From Adiantum capillus-veneris (taxonomy: Eukaryota; Streptophyta; Polypodiopsida; Polypodiales; Pteridaceae): a stretch of DNA of 64,000 nt. The DNA is taken from NCBI GenBank assembly GCA_014529385.2, contig CM043957.1, positions 64,908,003 through 64,972,002 of the forward strand, given 5' to 3'. The notes under the pieces are model-generated. The model saw only the letters and a program-made list of their open reading frames with translations. It searched no databases and was not told the origin of the DNA. Position 1 is the stretch's first letter. Every line of letters begins with the position of its first letter. A program made the translations under genes and the position numbers. This document shows positions 13,582 through 24,219 of this stretch, one piece after another.

Positions 13582-16500
13582 TTACAACACGGAGCAAAAT
13601 TGTTCAAATACAATATTTGTGGCTTTAAGAGATCTCTCTCTCTCATCCTCGCATAACTCAGCATAACTTCCTATATCTATATAGAGCTCTCCGTTTAAAC
13701 ACATATCCTCTGTTTCATTTTGTAGCTCCTCTGCATGCACCCCATATAGAGTAGTAGCATCTTGATGCTCGCCTGGCACCACTGCAGCGGCTTCTGATTG
13801 AGCATCTTCTCTGATCTCCTCCATTGATGCCGTTGTGATTGGCACATGGTAGCCTTCATACGTCCTTGCAGTACGAGGGGCTACCTCTATGACGTACCAC
13901 CAATTTGATGTAGACTTTGTAGGATGAAATATTACCTGCCAGAGCCACATAACTTACATGAGAGCTTTCAAGCACATAACTTGTAAAAGGGGGATGTTAA
14001 CTATTTACATACTTACTTGTTCACAATGCTCTGGTAGTACGAAAGTGTCTCTTAGGTCAGTCCATTTCTTAGTAGAATCCACCTCAAGAAAACCAGACTC
14101 TCCTCTACGCACAGTAGCGTTGCGATCCTCCATGATTATCTTGAACCATTGCACGTCAAACAAGTTGACAAAAAATCCTCTGTAATCGATCCTCAAAATC
14201 TCTTGCAGCGTGCCAAAGTAAGTGAGTTCCGCCACCACAAGATCTGCATCAGAGGAACGTCGTCGACTAGACTGTTCAAATTTTGCCATGATTCCACAAT
14301 CTTGAGTAAAACGCTTTTTGTCGATTCGTTCCACCCTAAAATGTCGACCTTTACACCATGCCGTTGTGTATGACTTATACTACAACGAACAAAGATTATG
14401 AGTGGCCGTTCAAACGTTTAGAAATAAAGTCACTAGCTAGTCGTACATTGCAAACTTACCTTGGTCGCGCAACCCCGAGAGTACTCCCACTCTTCCTCAG
14501 TCACTTCGTCACCGCATTGTTGTGCGCTTTTCAATTGGTTGTGCAACCATCTTAAGCTCATGAAGGTTGGTAGGATCTCCAGAACCGTCGGATAGTGCAT
14601 CGGTGGTCGTCTTCCCCGTCTCCACTCGATTCGTGCCCTTTGTCGCTCTTGCTTTGCATCCTCATATTGTGAAATCCACTTTTGCATCACTAGATTGTGA
14701 AGCATGCAAAATCGGTTGATTTTAGCCTCTAGATCTTCCGTCATCTTCTTCTCAACACCGAGATTGCACATGACAATCCCAGATATGCGCTCATCATCTA
14801 TGGTTCTCCATAGCGTGTCCCGGGCTTTATCAAATCCATCTAGCCACTCTCCAATGTACACTACGGACTCTGATACCAACCAACCTTCTGCCATGCTACC
14901 CTCCGGACGTGCCTTTTGACGCACATATCCCTTAAGCGTTTTCATGAAACGTTCTAAGAAGAACATCCATCTAGAATGAACTGTGCCAGCTATTTCCACC
15001 TCATCAACTATGTGAACAAGAAGATGCACCTGAATGGTTAGCATGGTAGTAGGAAAATGTTTCTCAAACATGCACACAAGCTCCGCAGCATTTAGTTTGG
15101 CGAATGGTATGGAGTCTACGTTGATCTCCTTTTGTGAGATCCATTGCACCAGCTTTGCAAGTTTGTAGATTGTGTTACGGATGTCGAGAGACAAACATCC
15201 CTCAATGGCAACCGGTAAAATAAACTGTAAAGTATGTGCAGCAATGATATTAAAGTCCACATTTTATGCAATGATATTAAAGTCCACTATGAACGTACCT
15301 GACACATTTTATGCCAATCGTGTGACTTCAAACCGGTAAGCTTTCCTTCTTTAGTAAAACACGTTCGGAGCGAGTGCATTACGCCAGTGGGGGTCCGCAA
15401 AGATCAAATGGTCTCTTTTACTTTGCGTTCTTGGGCTCCTCTGAAAATCCATGGTGCTTTAGGGAGTTTTATCGATCCATCAGACGCTGTTTGCGGCCAA
15501 TATTGCTCCATACGATCCACATTTCTAAGGCCAACTCTGGCTCCCAAAGTATCTTTCTTACCGGTCAGATGGTCCCATAGTAGATTACCCACATTCTTGA
15601 ATATGTGCATTGGATCGAGCAAGTGATTGATCATGAGTCGGGGCCAGTATGGTAACTCGTACCATAGAGATAGTCTCTTCATCCCTGGAGGCAATCCGTC
15701 ATCGCACATCTCCTTCTGCTCTAACCATGCTTGTGCAGACATCCTTGGTGGCTCTCTTCCCAAAAAGCCGTCGCGTAACACATGATTCTCTGGAAGATAG
15801 GCTTGATGACCTTCGTAGATTTGCTTCTTCAGTGAGGGCGCCCTACGTGCATTCAGTCTAGGTCCACATGTGACACATGCTCTGTATCCGCTTGTTTGAA
15901 GCCCTGCATGTATACACATGATAATAGATCAACTATGGGAAAAAACAAGATTTACAGTGTCTGAGTGAGGAGTGTCAATAGATCACCTGAGCATTCTGTT
16001 AGCCCGGGATAGTCATGCATGGTCCACATTAGAATGCCTCTGATCAAAGCATTCCGTCGTCCTGTGTGTCGGCTCATATCCACCACCTCTATGCCAATCC
16101 ACAATTGTTGTAGCTCTTCCAATAGTGGACGAAGATACATATCCATATTCCCCACTTTATATCGCCCTGGCACAATCAAGCTTAGCCATAGGTGCCCCTT
16201 CTTCGTAGTCAACCACGGGGGAATGTTGTAGTTGACGATGACAACGGGCCATACACTGTAAGATGTTGATCTTTGACCAAATGGATTTACGCCATCCATA
16301 GCCAGGCCTAAGCGCAAATTTCGAGCTTCCCTGGCAAAATCCGACCATGTTCCATCTATATGTTTCCAGGCTGCGCAATCTGCAGGAATTCGTAGCACAC
16401 CATCCGAAGATTTATTCTCCTCATGCCATGATGCTAGGGCGGCCATGGACATACATTCGAAGAAATGCTTGATGCGAGGAAGCAGAGGAAAATGTCACAA

Positions 16501-17355
16501 AACCTTTTGTGGAATTTTTGTCCCGTGGAGATCTACTCGATATCTTTCGGAATCACATTTCGGACACTTCTCCATGTCTATGTATTCCCCTCTGAAAAGA
16601 ATGCAGTCATTAGGACAAGCGTGGATAGAATTGTAATCCATCCCCAAGTTTCGCAAAATCTTTCTTGCTTCATCTCGGGAATCTGGCATCACATTGTCAG
16701 CTGGTAGTATGTGCTCTTTAAGCAATCTACACAACATAAAAATACGATACAGTCGTGTAAAAATCTATCAGATCATTATACATTTAGAGTTTTATTAAAG
16801 TAAGCTAATTGTAATAGATCACCTGAAAAGCGCTGTGACGCTAGTGTCACTCCATCCAAACTTTGCCTGCATGTTGAGAAGAACCAGGAGTGCTTTCAAT
16901 CTAGACATACGTGCTCCATTATACAATGGCGTATCGGCTTCACTTTTCATATCATCATAGATAAGCCTTTCTGAATCCATGATCGTCTCGATCATTTCAT
17001 CAATCTCGGGCTCAAACATTGCCTCGTTGGGAATGTGCTCTGCATGATCATCCCCCGAGCTGTCAGAGGCTACATCTTGTGGCCTCACATATGCTGCTTG
17101 ACCAAAGCGCCTGCGAACACGTCTATTGGGTTGCAAGATTGCTGCTTGTTGGCCAGCGTCAGAGTCCGAGGAGTTATAATTGGCAACAACTCGATCTATA
17201 ATAGATGGATCGAACTCGCCAAATTCGCGAACGTGCTGCAAAGAAACACGTCTTGTCCGTCGCACAGCATGCTTGCATTGATTACAAGGACATAAGACCC
17301 TCGTTGAGAGATAGGTGTTTCGGTTGGACGGTACCATATCCTCGTCACTACTCAT
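13582..17355 (-). pseudogene. tnp2: CACTA transposase (tnp2 family, Transposase_21 type)
   Basis: Spliced minus-strand gene for the catalytic CACTA transposase. Exon 1 (17355-16823) has the N-terminal CPCNQCKH motif. Exon 2 (about 16726-15987) carries ACPNDCILFRGEY, CPKCDSERY and the core MDGVNPFGQRSTSYSVWPV. Exon 3 (about 15903-15299) holds SGYRACVTC, LWYELPYW and DPMHIFKNV. Exon 4 (about 15224-14460) has LTIQVHLLVHIVDEVE and RPEGSMAEG, a DUF4218-type segment. The last exons (14385-13582) carry FFVNLFDVQWF and WWYVIEV, a DUF4216-type segment. Consensus GT/AG junctions join the blocks. Two in-frame TGA codons, one after PQKVL in exon 2 and one after KETI in exon 3, sit where CGA (Arg) would fit, so this copy is nonfunctional. 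The short 27-bp duplication near 15242-15290 lies in an intron. Confidence 0.88.
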
Positions 17356-17417
17356 AATGAGGATAAAAATCTTATAACCTGGACAACAAATTTAATATTC
17401 TATTGGCATTCTTCGTC

Positions 17418-17453
<36 letters not shown>

Positions 17454-17804
17454 ACCTTACATTCTCTAGTCATGTCCAATCCCCGCACACCTCGGTCTAG
17501 AGGTGCACGGAGATCAGAACCACCGGGTTATAATCTCGTCTTTATTGGTCAATACCTATATTTGTGGGTACAAGAAATCTACAGACCCACGTCTACATGA
17601 TACTGCATGTAGTGGACAAAACCCCTTTGCCTCTTCTCTAGCTGTAGCACTTCACAGCATCTTAACATCTTTTCACAGTAGATCTTTTCACTATTCGTCT
17701 AACTCTAAACCCTAAACCGTAAGTAATTCTTGCATGGACTCGATCTAACGTAAATAAGCGTAAATCTAAATAAACGTAAACCTAAATCTAATTTAACGTA
17801 AGTC
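17356..17804. other. 5' flank of tnp2 with a (CT)n tract
   Basis: Contains a CT run at about 17420-17451, upstream of the tnp2 start on the minus strand, where the transposase promoter is expected. No convincing TATA box was assigned. Confidence 0.45.
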
Positions 17805-17869
17805 TACATCTAACCTAATCTTTAACGTCTTTTGGGATAGTTTCCTACGACGTTAAAACTCTCTTCTTC

Positions 17870-17908
<39 letters not shown>

Positions 17909-18560
17909 CCTAAATAAACCTAAGTCTAATCTAATATAACATAAATCTAAATCTAACGTAAATTATGTTATATTAAAAATAAAGAACTAAACTAACAGGG
18001 ATTATAAGAACCTTAAAACTAATTTAACACATAATTTTTCACATAACTCGGCAAGAGTTGGCATTCTCATCACTAAAGATGTGAGAGTTAACTTCCGGCG
18101 GTGATGCTGCCTCATCTCCATCCACATCTGACGACAGCAATTGGCCCTTTAGACCGTTCTTGCTCTTGTTACTAACTTTGAAGTTGCTGTTGAATGACTA
18201 GAGGTTGTCTAGATGGTCATTGTGTCGGGGATGTAGTGACTCTTGCCGCCCTGAAGATCCACCTTCTTCCCTATCTTCTGAAGACATTTCACCAGTACTT
18301 TTGGATCAACGGAGCCCACCATGAGTGAAGGCAGCAATACCCTATATTCCATTGAGGGCTTTCTTCACCCGCTTCATGCAGGCATCGTAGTCTATGGAGA
18401 CCTAAATCTAATCTAATATAACGTAAATCTAAATCTAGCATAAATAAACGTAAATCTAATTAAAAATAAACCTAAATCTAATCTAATTTAACTTAAATAA
18501 ACCTAAATCTAATTTAACGTAAGTCTACATCTAACCTAATCTTTAACGTCTTTTAGGATA
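17705..18560. repeat. Degenerate AACCTAAATCTAA-type tandem repeat and a flanking direct duplication
   Basis: Short units such as CCTAAATCTAATCTAA and ACGTAAATCTAA recur at 17700-18000 and 18400-18560. A ~100-bp block containing AGTCTACATCTAACCTAATC and ending in a GT run occurs at about 17800-17905 and again at about 18515-18610. The two copies bracket the captured HMA fragment. Confidence 0.7.
18047..18394 (-). pseudogene. Captured heavy-metal-associated (HMA) domain gene fragment inside the CACTA element
   Basis: Read on the minus strand from 18394, the sequence encodes DYDACMKRVKKALNGI, a stop, then GIAAF. After a frameshift it encodes VDPKVLVKCLQKIGKKVDLQ (about 18330-18260). This is the order of an HMA fold: the metal-binding loop with the CxxC region, helix 1, then the VDP...KIGKK half found in heavy-metal-associated isoprenylated plant proteins. 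The first Cys of the usual C-x-x-C is replaced (YDAC, one Cys visible). Downstream, after another frameshift, a hydrophilic tail (FNSNFKVSNKSKNGLKGQ, then DGDEAASPPEVN) follows, as in the spacer of that family. It is a non-functional transduplicated host fragment. I am fairly confident of the domain but not of the exact parent gene. Confidence 0.72.
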
Positions 18561-18786
18561 GTTTCCTACGATGTTATAACTCTCTTCTTCTTGTGTGTGT
18601 GCGCGTGTGTGGATGTGTGTGCCAATAAAAAGAGATAAATGGTATAACCTTTCTATCACCCATGCCAAGTATGATAGATTGGTTATGCCATTTCCCTCTT
18701 GAATAATAGGTCTTGAGTTCAACTCCTCGTCGGCTAGATCTTTAGGTCTTTTAATTTTAATTAGTTTCCTACGACGCTAAATTAGT

Positions 18787-19066
18787 TTCTCTCTCTTTCT
18801 CTCTCAATGTGTGTGCATTTTTTTATTTATGCATGTTTTCTCTCTCTTTTCCTCTCTCAATGTGTGCGTTTTTTGTTTATGCATGTTCTCTCTCTCTCTC
18901 TCTCTTTTCCTCTCTCAATGTGTGCGTTTTTTGTTTATGCATGCTCTCTCTCTCTTTTCCTCTCTCAATGTGTGTGTGCATTCTTTGTTTATGTATGTGT
19001 GTGTGCGTTTTTGTTTATGTTTGTACACACTCTCTCTCTCTCTCTCTCTCTCTCTCAAAAACACTA

Positions 19067-19111
<45 letters not shown>

Positions 19112-19220
19112 AAGAGGGGAAGGGAACATGAGAGTGAGGAGAGGGAAGGAGCATACCTGGCTCTCCTTCCTCTCCTCGTGTGTGTGTGTGTGGAGAAGAA
19201 AGAGAGAGAGAGAGAGGGAG
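18787..19220. repeat. CT/GT minisatellite and (GA)n tract in the CACTA right arm
   Basis: Four or so ~60-bp units containing CTCTCTCAATGTGTGCG and TTTATGCATG (18803-18990), then CT, GT and GA runs. The long open frames here are compositional. Confidence 0.9.
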
Positions 19221-19304
19221 AGCGTTACCTGCTCCTTGCTTGAGGGTGCCGAAAAACTCAGATCTGAGATCTGAGTTTTTGGACGCTCTCTATTATTTTT
19301 TTAG

Positions 19305-19430
19305 CCCAGTCGGCGTCGCTATGAGCGTCGCAAATTTACAAAGAAATTTGCGACGCTCATAGCGATGCCGGGAATTTTTTTTTGAGCGTCGCTGTGTGAG
19401 CGTCGCTAATATGAATAGCCTCTTGTAGTG
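19305..19430. repeat. CACTA right terminal inverted repeat and subterminal motifs
   Basis: Several copies of GCGTCGCTA and GCGACGCTCATAGCGA precede the terminal CCTCTTGTAGTG. The array is shorter than at the left end, a common asymmetry in CACTA elements. Confidence 0.88.
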
Positions 19431-19633
19431 GTGTTTTCAAGTTTACTTGTAGGTTTAGGGTTTAGGGTTTAACATGGTGTGTGTGTGTGTGCGCACGCGT
19501 TTTTGCAAGTTCGAAGACGTTTACGATACCTTCTCTTGCTCAAATAGACCGCATATGAGTGCTTCAACTTTTAATGCATATTAAATTTATTTAAATTAAT
19601 TTGTATATTGATAAAAAAAAATTAATGCTTTAA

Positions 19634-20974
19634 CACTAGAATGGTAAGAGGACACTTTTATGTCCTTGGACACTTTTGTGTCCTGTTAAGTGACCATTTT
19701 GCTTGAATTATTTGAAGAGTATGAAAATGAATTTCTAGGTGCTATATATCCACAAAGTTGTCTTATGAGCTGAAAAAAACTTAGCTTTTTTTTTTTAGTA
19801 TCGATCTCACCATTAACCTTACTCTTGCACAACATTTTTGAACCTAAACTGTGTGAAAAAACGGGTCCTGTTTTTGGCCTTTTTTCAATTTTTGGCAATT
19901 ATACCACTCTAAACTTCATGTTTGTGAGGTTTATATGGCTAGAGGTTAGGCCTTCATAGTTCTCAACATGTTTTGATGCTTGTAGGGAGAGCTAAGTGTT
20001 AAAGTTGAAAGTTATGACCACTTTATAAGAATTGCATAATCCTGTTTTTTTTGGCCAAAATTAGCACTTTTATGATTTTTTTGGTGGCTTTCTTAATATC
20101 CAAATTCAATTTTGATTGTGTAAGTGTAATGTATAACATAAAGCTAATCTTCCTTGAGTTTTGGGGGACCTAATATGCTATATAGCATAGTATATGATGA
20201 TGGTTGAGTTTTTTGATTGCTGAAGAATACGATACATTTTAGAGTAGCAAGTATAACTTTCTCAATATTGCTAGTTTCTTAGGCTAATTGTGTGTATTTT
20301 GTAGGTAGTAACCATATCTAATCATAGACTACAAACTTGGCTAGATATTGAGTAGTTTTTATGGGTTTCTAGAGGTCATAATGCTAAACCCAGTTTTTTC
20401 ATGTTTGCTGTATTTAGCACTTTATCATTGCCCCCAAAGTTCCAATTGTAAGAGATCCATTATCCTTTTGACATGCTCCATGGCTCCTTTTGAATCCAAA
20501 GGCCCAAAGGAAACTAAGAAAACATGTATATAGTATCTGTATTGAGCGTGACTATAAAAACTTTGATGCTAGGTCCGCAGAATGGCAAAAATGCAACTTT
20601 TTTGTACCTATTTTTTTTGCCCAAAAAAAAATTAGTGAGGTAAAAGCAACCATATGTTTTGGTCACCAACCCATTGAAGTTAACGGGGCATTTTATCTCA
20701 TGTCCTACAAAAATCCCCAGTCTTATTTATATGCAATCAACCGTAAGAAATTGCTGTTTTGGGCAGAATGCACTGGTCCATCAACTTTGGAGGCTTGTAG
20801 TGACCAAGGGATGAGAAAAATTACAAGTTTCTCATGTTTTCCATATGTAGTAGTTATTGAACTATAAGCTCATGTAAGGATTTTTCAAAATGAGTGGATC
20901 TACTATGGTTTTGGAATTTTTTCCCAAAACCTTGAAAGGACACTTTTATGTCCTGTTAGGTTACCATTCTAGTG
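19634..20974 (+). mobile_element. piggyBac-like element, 1341 bp, flanked by TTAA
   Basis: A perfect 14-bp terminal inverted repeat, CACTAGAATGGTAA and TTACCATTCTAGTG, is directly bordered on both sides by TTAA (19630-19633 and 20975-20978), the signature target of piggyBac transposons. Just inside both ends the direct motif GGACACTTTTATGTCCT recurs. The plus strand has one open frame at 20490-20867 (125 codons, containing FYLMSYKNPQSYLYAINRKK). I cannot assign it to the piggyBac transposase, and the DDD-region motifs are absent. At 1.3 kb it is too short for an autonomous copy, so it is probably a non-autonomous or decayed member. Strand is set only by that frame. Confidence 0.65.
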
Positions 20975-20978
20975 TTAA

Positions 20979-21476
20979 AAGAAATTATGGTTTGTGTTGT
21001 AAAATTTCGTTTTAGTTTATGAAAAATCTTGTTTTGAAAAAATTTCGTTTTAAATTATGTCGTTTTTAAAATTATGTGATTGATGAGGTTTAAGTTTTAG
21101 GTTTCGGTTAGGTTTAGTTTATGTTATAGGTTAGGTTATGATATATATAAGTTATATGTTAAGTTATAAGTTAGGTTAATTTAGGTTAGATTATAGGACG
21201 TTAATTATTTTAGGTTAGCTTATATGTTAGGTTTTAGGTTAGGTTTAAATTAAAGGTTTAATTAAGTTATAGGTTATATGATAAGTTAGCTAAATTATAG
21301 GTAAGGTTTAAACAACAAACAAGTAAGGTTATAGATTAAGTTATGTTAAGTGATAGGTTGTACGTAAAAAGTTAGGTTATGTTATATGTTAAGTTAACTC
21401 ATGTTTAGTTTATAGATGGACGTTGTGTTCGGACAATTAGAATTTATGTACTTTTATGTTAATCTAAATACTTATC
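20979..21476. repeat. AT-rich degenerate TTAGGTTA repeat
   Basis: From about 21083 to 21420, irregular units such as TTATAGGTTAGGTTA and TTAGGTTTA recur. They resemble very degraded telomere-like repeats but no perfect TTTAGGG array exists. No gene. Confidence 0.6.
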
Positions 21477-21990
21477 GATGAAATGTCCAAACACGACCAT
21501 CTACCCGCGTTTAAACCATAATCCTCTAACCCTATTAGCAGATTGAAATGGCCAAGTGCTACACTAATTCGATTAGGAACGACCAAATCAAAAGTTATCA
21601 AACCTAAGCGGATTTACATAGCCTACCCTAACGCTCCAAATATAGTACTGTATTAACGACCAAAACAAAAGTCGCTAATCTAAAGCCGATAACTCTTAGC
21701 AGCTATCCCTAAGCAAACTAAATGGCCTAACGATACCCTAATATGTTTTAGAGCGCTTTACCTTAGCGGCTTTACATAGTGTGCCCTAACCGTCCGAACA
21801 CGGTGTGCCATTTATTAGCGGCCAAACCAGAATCCATAGAACCCTAAGCGGCTAGCCCTAATTAGATTGAAATGGAAAAACGTTACAGTAATCCAATTTG
21901 GAGTGGTCAAACCTAAGCAACTTTACATAGCGCATTCTAACACTCCAATATACGGCCATCTATTGGCGACTAAACCAACACTAGTCCTAA
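21477..21990. repeat. Diverged satellite, unit about 151-158 bp, slightly over three units
   Basis: The landmark GGATTTACATAG (or close variants) stands at about 21610, 21768 and 21919, followed each time by a CTAACNNTCC block and a TATTNGCGAC block. A partial unit precedes the first. The array ends at the truncated LTR at 22006. Confidence 0.75.
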
Positions 21991-22005
21991 GACGCTAACC
22001 CTAGA

Positions 22006-22401
22006 GGGCTTGGGGTTCTGTTGAGAAGTTGCATGTTGAGCAAGGTGCTCCTGCTACCTCTTCTGCCAAGTAGTGCTAGTCTAGGTTGCTTATATACAAA
22101 CTTACTCAATTTGCCCTACCTACTTTCCAACAAAAGTCACTTAAAAATAATAAGTGAAAAATGTCAAAAATAGGGAAAATAGGCCTATGCACTGTAAAAA
22201 TGCTACTGATGGGAATCTGATGGTCATGCTGTGTGCAACCAGAGGATATGCATCTAATCTAAGTGTCTGGACATGCATGGTCTGCGAACAGACTCACAAA
22301 AGTGCTAGATCACTTCCTATTCTAGACTGACTTGACTGAACTGAACCCTGGTCATGCTGTAGCTTGTCCACGGACACATAGGTTGGATGTGTCACATGAC
22401 A
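22006..22401 (-). repeat. Truncated 3' LTR
   Basis: Covers only the first ~396 bp of the 1136-bp LTR. It starts TGTCATGTGACACATC on the minus strand at 22401 and is cut off at 22006, where satellite-like sequence begins. Confidence 0.8.
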
Positions 22402-23158
22402 TCCCCTCCTTTTCAAAGTGAGGTATTGGTACCAATTTGTATGGCGTCGAGGAAGATCGCCAATAGCATCCGGAATCCTGAAAGGGACTCTTCTCCGGCC
22501 CACTCTGAGGTGTGGGTCGTGCGGTACTTGAACTGCATAAAGATCTGCAACGCTCGCTTCTTTGGGCCGCACCGAAAGCCACACAAAGTCTTGTGTGGCT
22601 CCTTCAATGCTTCAACTTCGTCGAGTGTTATGCTTCTTTCTTCTTCAAGAATCTCCATGGCTGAAAATTCTTGAAACCATTTCCAACACACATACGTATT
22701 CTATGCAAAGTGATTGGAAAAAATCATGTCATCCCAATAGACTATGCATGCAATGTAGATGAACAAAGAGACGGAGTGCCAAACCGTTCACCACACACAT
22801 GCAAACAATGAGATCGAATCTTTCTCTTATGATCTAAATCAATCAACTGTGGAAATTCACAATAGAAATGCCCATGCTTGGTGCTCATACTTTCTTGTGC
22901 TCATTCTACAACTGTGTCGTGCCAAGGAAGAGACATGGAATGTGACTTCCTTACATACATACTTTTCAGCTTTTCATGAACAATTTGCATACATCCGTGC
23001 TCATTCATGAGTGAAATGTGCTCAACGTACAATATGTCATGCCTAGGAAAAGGGATCACATAAAGACGCTGACTAAAATATAGGGAACGATCACGAATGA
23101 AACACTCGTACAATGCGTGCGTACTAATCATGTGAACACATAATACTTCCTGTGAGGG

Positions 23159-23878
23159 TTATTTGGACCTAAGCTCGAGAGCCAAGATCGGTTCTTCGTG
23201 ATTGATTGAATCTGCAATGAGGTTAGCTTCACTAGAGAAAGTATCGACTAACACATCATCCTTGTGAACAATCACATCATCTTCATGCAAATCATCATGC
23301 TTGTGAGAAATCACATCTTGATCATGCAAATCATCATGCTTGTCATTGTCAACCAAATCATCATGCTCATCATTACCATTCAATTCATCATGCTTTTCAT
23401 AATCATGCAAATCCTGTGTGTCATGCTTGGGAGAAGAAGAGACTAAGAGAGTCTCCTTTTCTTGAATCTCTTCAATCTTCGCCTGCACATTAGAAATGAG
23501 AGAGGAAGAATGAACAACGTTCTTGCGATCCAATTCTGTTTTTCTTTCTGCATACTTGCGATCAAATTCTTTGGCCTCCGAGCGTAATTGCTCGTGCTCA
23601 CGCTCCATGGATGCCATTCTTGCTTTGTGCCATGTTGTCATCATGTCCATCATTGTCTTGCACCAAGCCTCCATAGGATCTGGTGCAATCCTTGGCATAG
23701 ATGGGAAAAGGGGGAGGGTCAGAAAAACCTCCTGGTGGGGAAAATTCTTCTTCGCCTCTCTCATGCTCATCACCTCCAAGAAAAGTATCCATTCCGCTTC
23801 GAGTGATGACCATCCTGAAGTCGTGGGTTCTTGTGGTCTTGGGTTCTTAAGTTCTTGAGGTTCTTCTTTCGCTTGCAA
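23159..23878 (-). CDS. Gag-like protein of the non-autonomous LTR element
   Basis: A 239-codon open frame on the minus strand, between polypurine tract and primer site, the place of gag. Residues ~65-80 (MEAWCKTMMDMMTTWHKARM) have close relatives in the gag debris near 43650. A charged, probably coiled-coil segment follows (EREHEQLRSEAKEFDRKYAE). The C-terminal half is an acidic His/Asp array with repeated DKHDDLHD-like units (about 23260-23410). No zinc knuckle or protease is visible. The role as a particle protein is inferred from position and the relative near 43.6 kb. The His/Asp repeat is unusual for gag and could instead be a domesticated spacer. The start could lie further upstream. 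Confidence 0.5.
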   Translation of the reverse strand: MQAKEEPQELKNPRPQEPTTSGWSSLEAEWILFLEVMSMREAKKNFPHQEVFLTLPLFPSMPRIAPDPMEAWCKTMMDMMTTWHKARMASMEREHEQLRSEAKEFDRKYAERKTELDRKNVVHSSSLISNVQAKIEEIQEKETLLVSSSPKHDTQDLHDYEKHDELNGNDEHDDLVDNDKHDDLHDQDVISHKHDDLHEDDVIVHKDDVLVDTFSSEANLIADSINHEEPILALELRSK

Positions 23879-24206
23879 TCTGTGTTTGAGAAGGATCTTC
23901 TCTTCACCCGAGTTCTGCTCTTTTCCGCGGGCGCACCCCTTGGCGGCCTTGCACTCACACCAAGGTTGCTTTTTCTCACCTCACGTCGATTGGCGGCCGC
24001 TAAGTGCACGGTCCGCTCTCAATGAGTGAAAAGAGGCACAAGGGGAGGCTGGACAAGCCCTTCTTTCCTCGGATTCCTGTCACTCTTCAAAAACATGACT
24101 AGGAATCGACACGCCCAAGTGAACTTGGACTCATGCGACCTCAACAAGGAAAAAAAAAATGTGGTTCTTTTGGTTCTTTCCTTGAGTGATACAGAACACT
24201 GCCAAA

Positions 24207-24218
24207 GCTCTGATACCA
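24207..24218 (-). other. Primer binding site for initiator-Met tRNA
   Basis: TGGTATCAGAGC on the minus strand, one base from the LTR end, complementary to the 3' end of initiator-methionine tRNA. Confidence 0.85.
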
Positions 24219-24219
24219 A

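Larger units (their letters stand above)
11392..19430 (-). mobile_element. Complete CACTA (En/Spm) DNA transposon, 8039 bp
   Basis: The ends are CACTACAAGAGG (11392-11403) and its exact reverse complement CCTCTTGTAGTG (19419-19430). They are flanked by a 3-bp target duplication GTG (11389-11391 and 19431-19433), the diagnostic structure of CACTA elements. Both ends carry arrays of the subterminal motif TAGCGACG or its complement, the usual transposase binding sites. Inside, on the minus strand, are a tnp2-type transposase (13582-17355) and a TnpA-like gene (12019-13352). A captured HMA gene fragment lies near the right end. Both transposon genes contain disabling mutations, so this copy would need a transposase from elsewhere to move. 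Confidence 0.93.

Noticed and set aside
18803-18990. CRISPR-like array
   Set aside because: The ~60-bp units are a CT/GT minisatellite without unique spacers of constant length.
21083-21420. Interstitial telomere
   Set aside because: The TTAGGTTA-type units are irregular and never form a TTTAGGG array.
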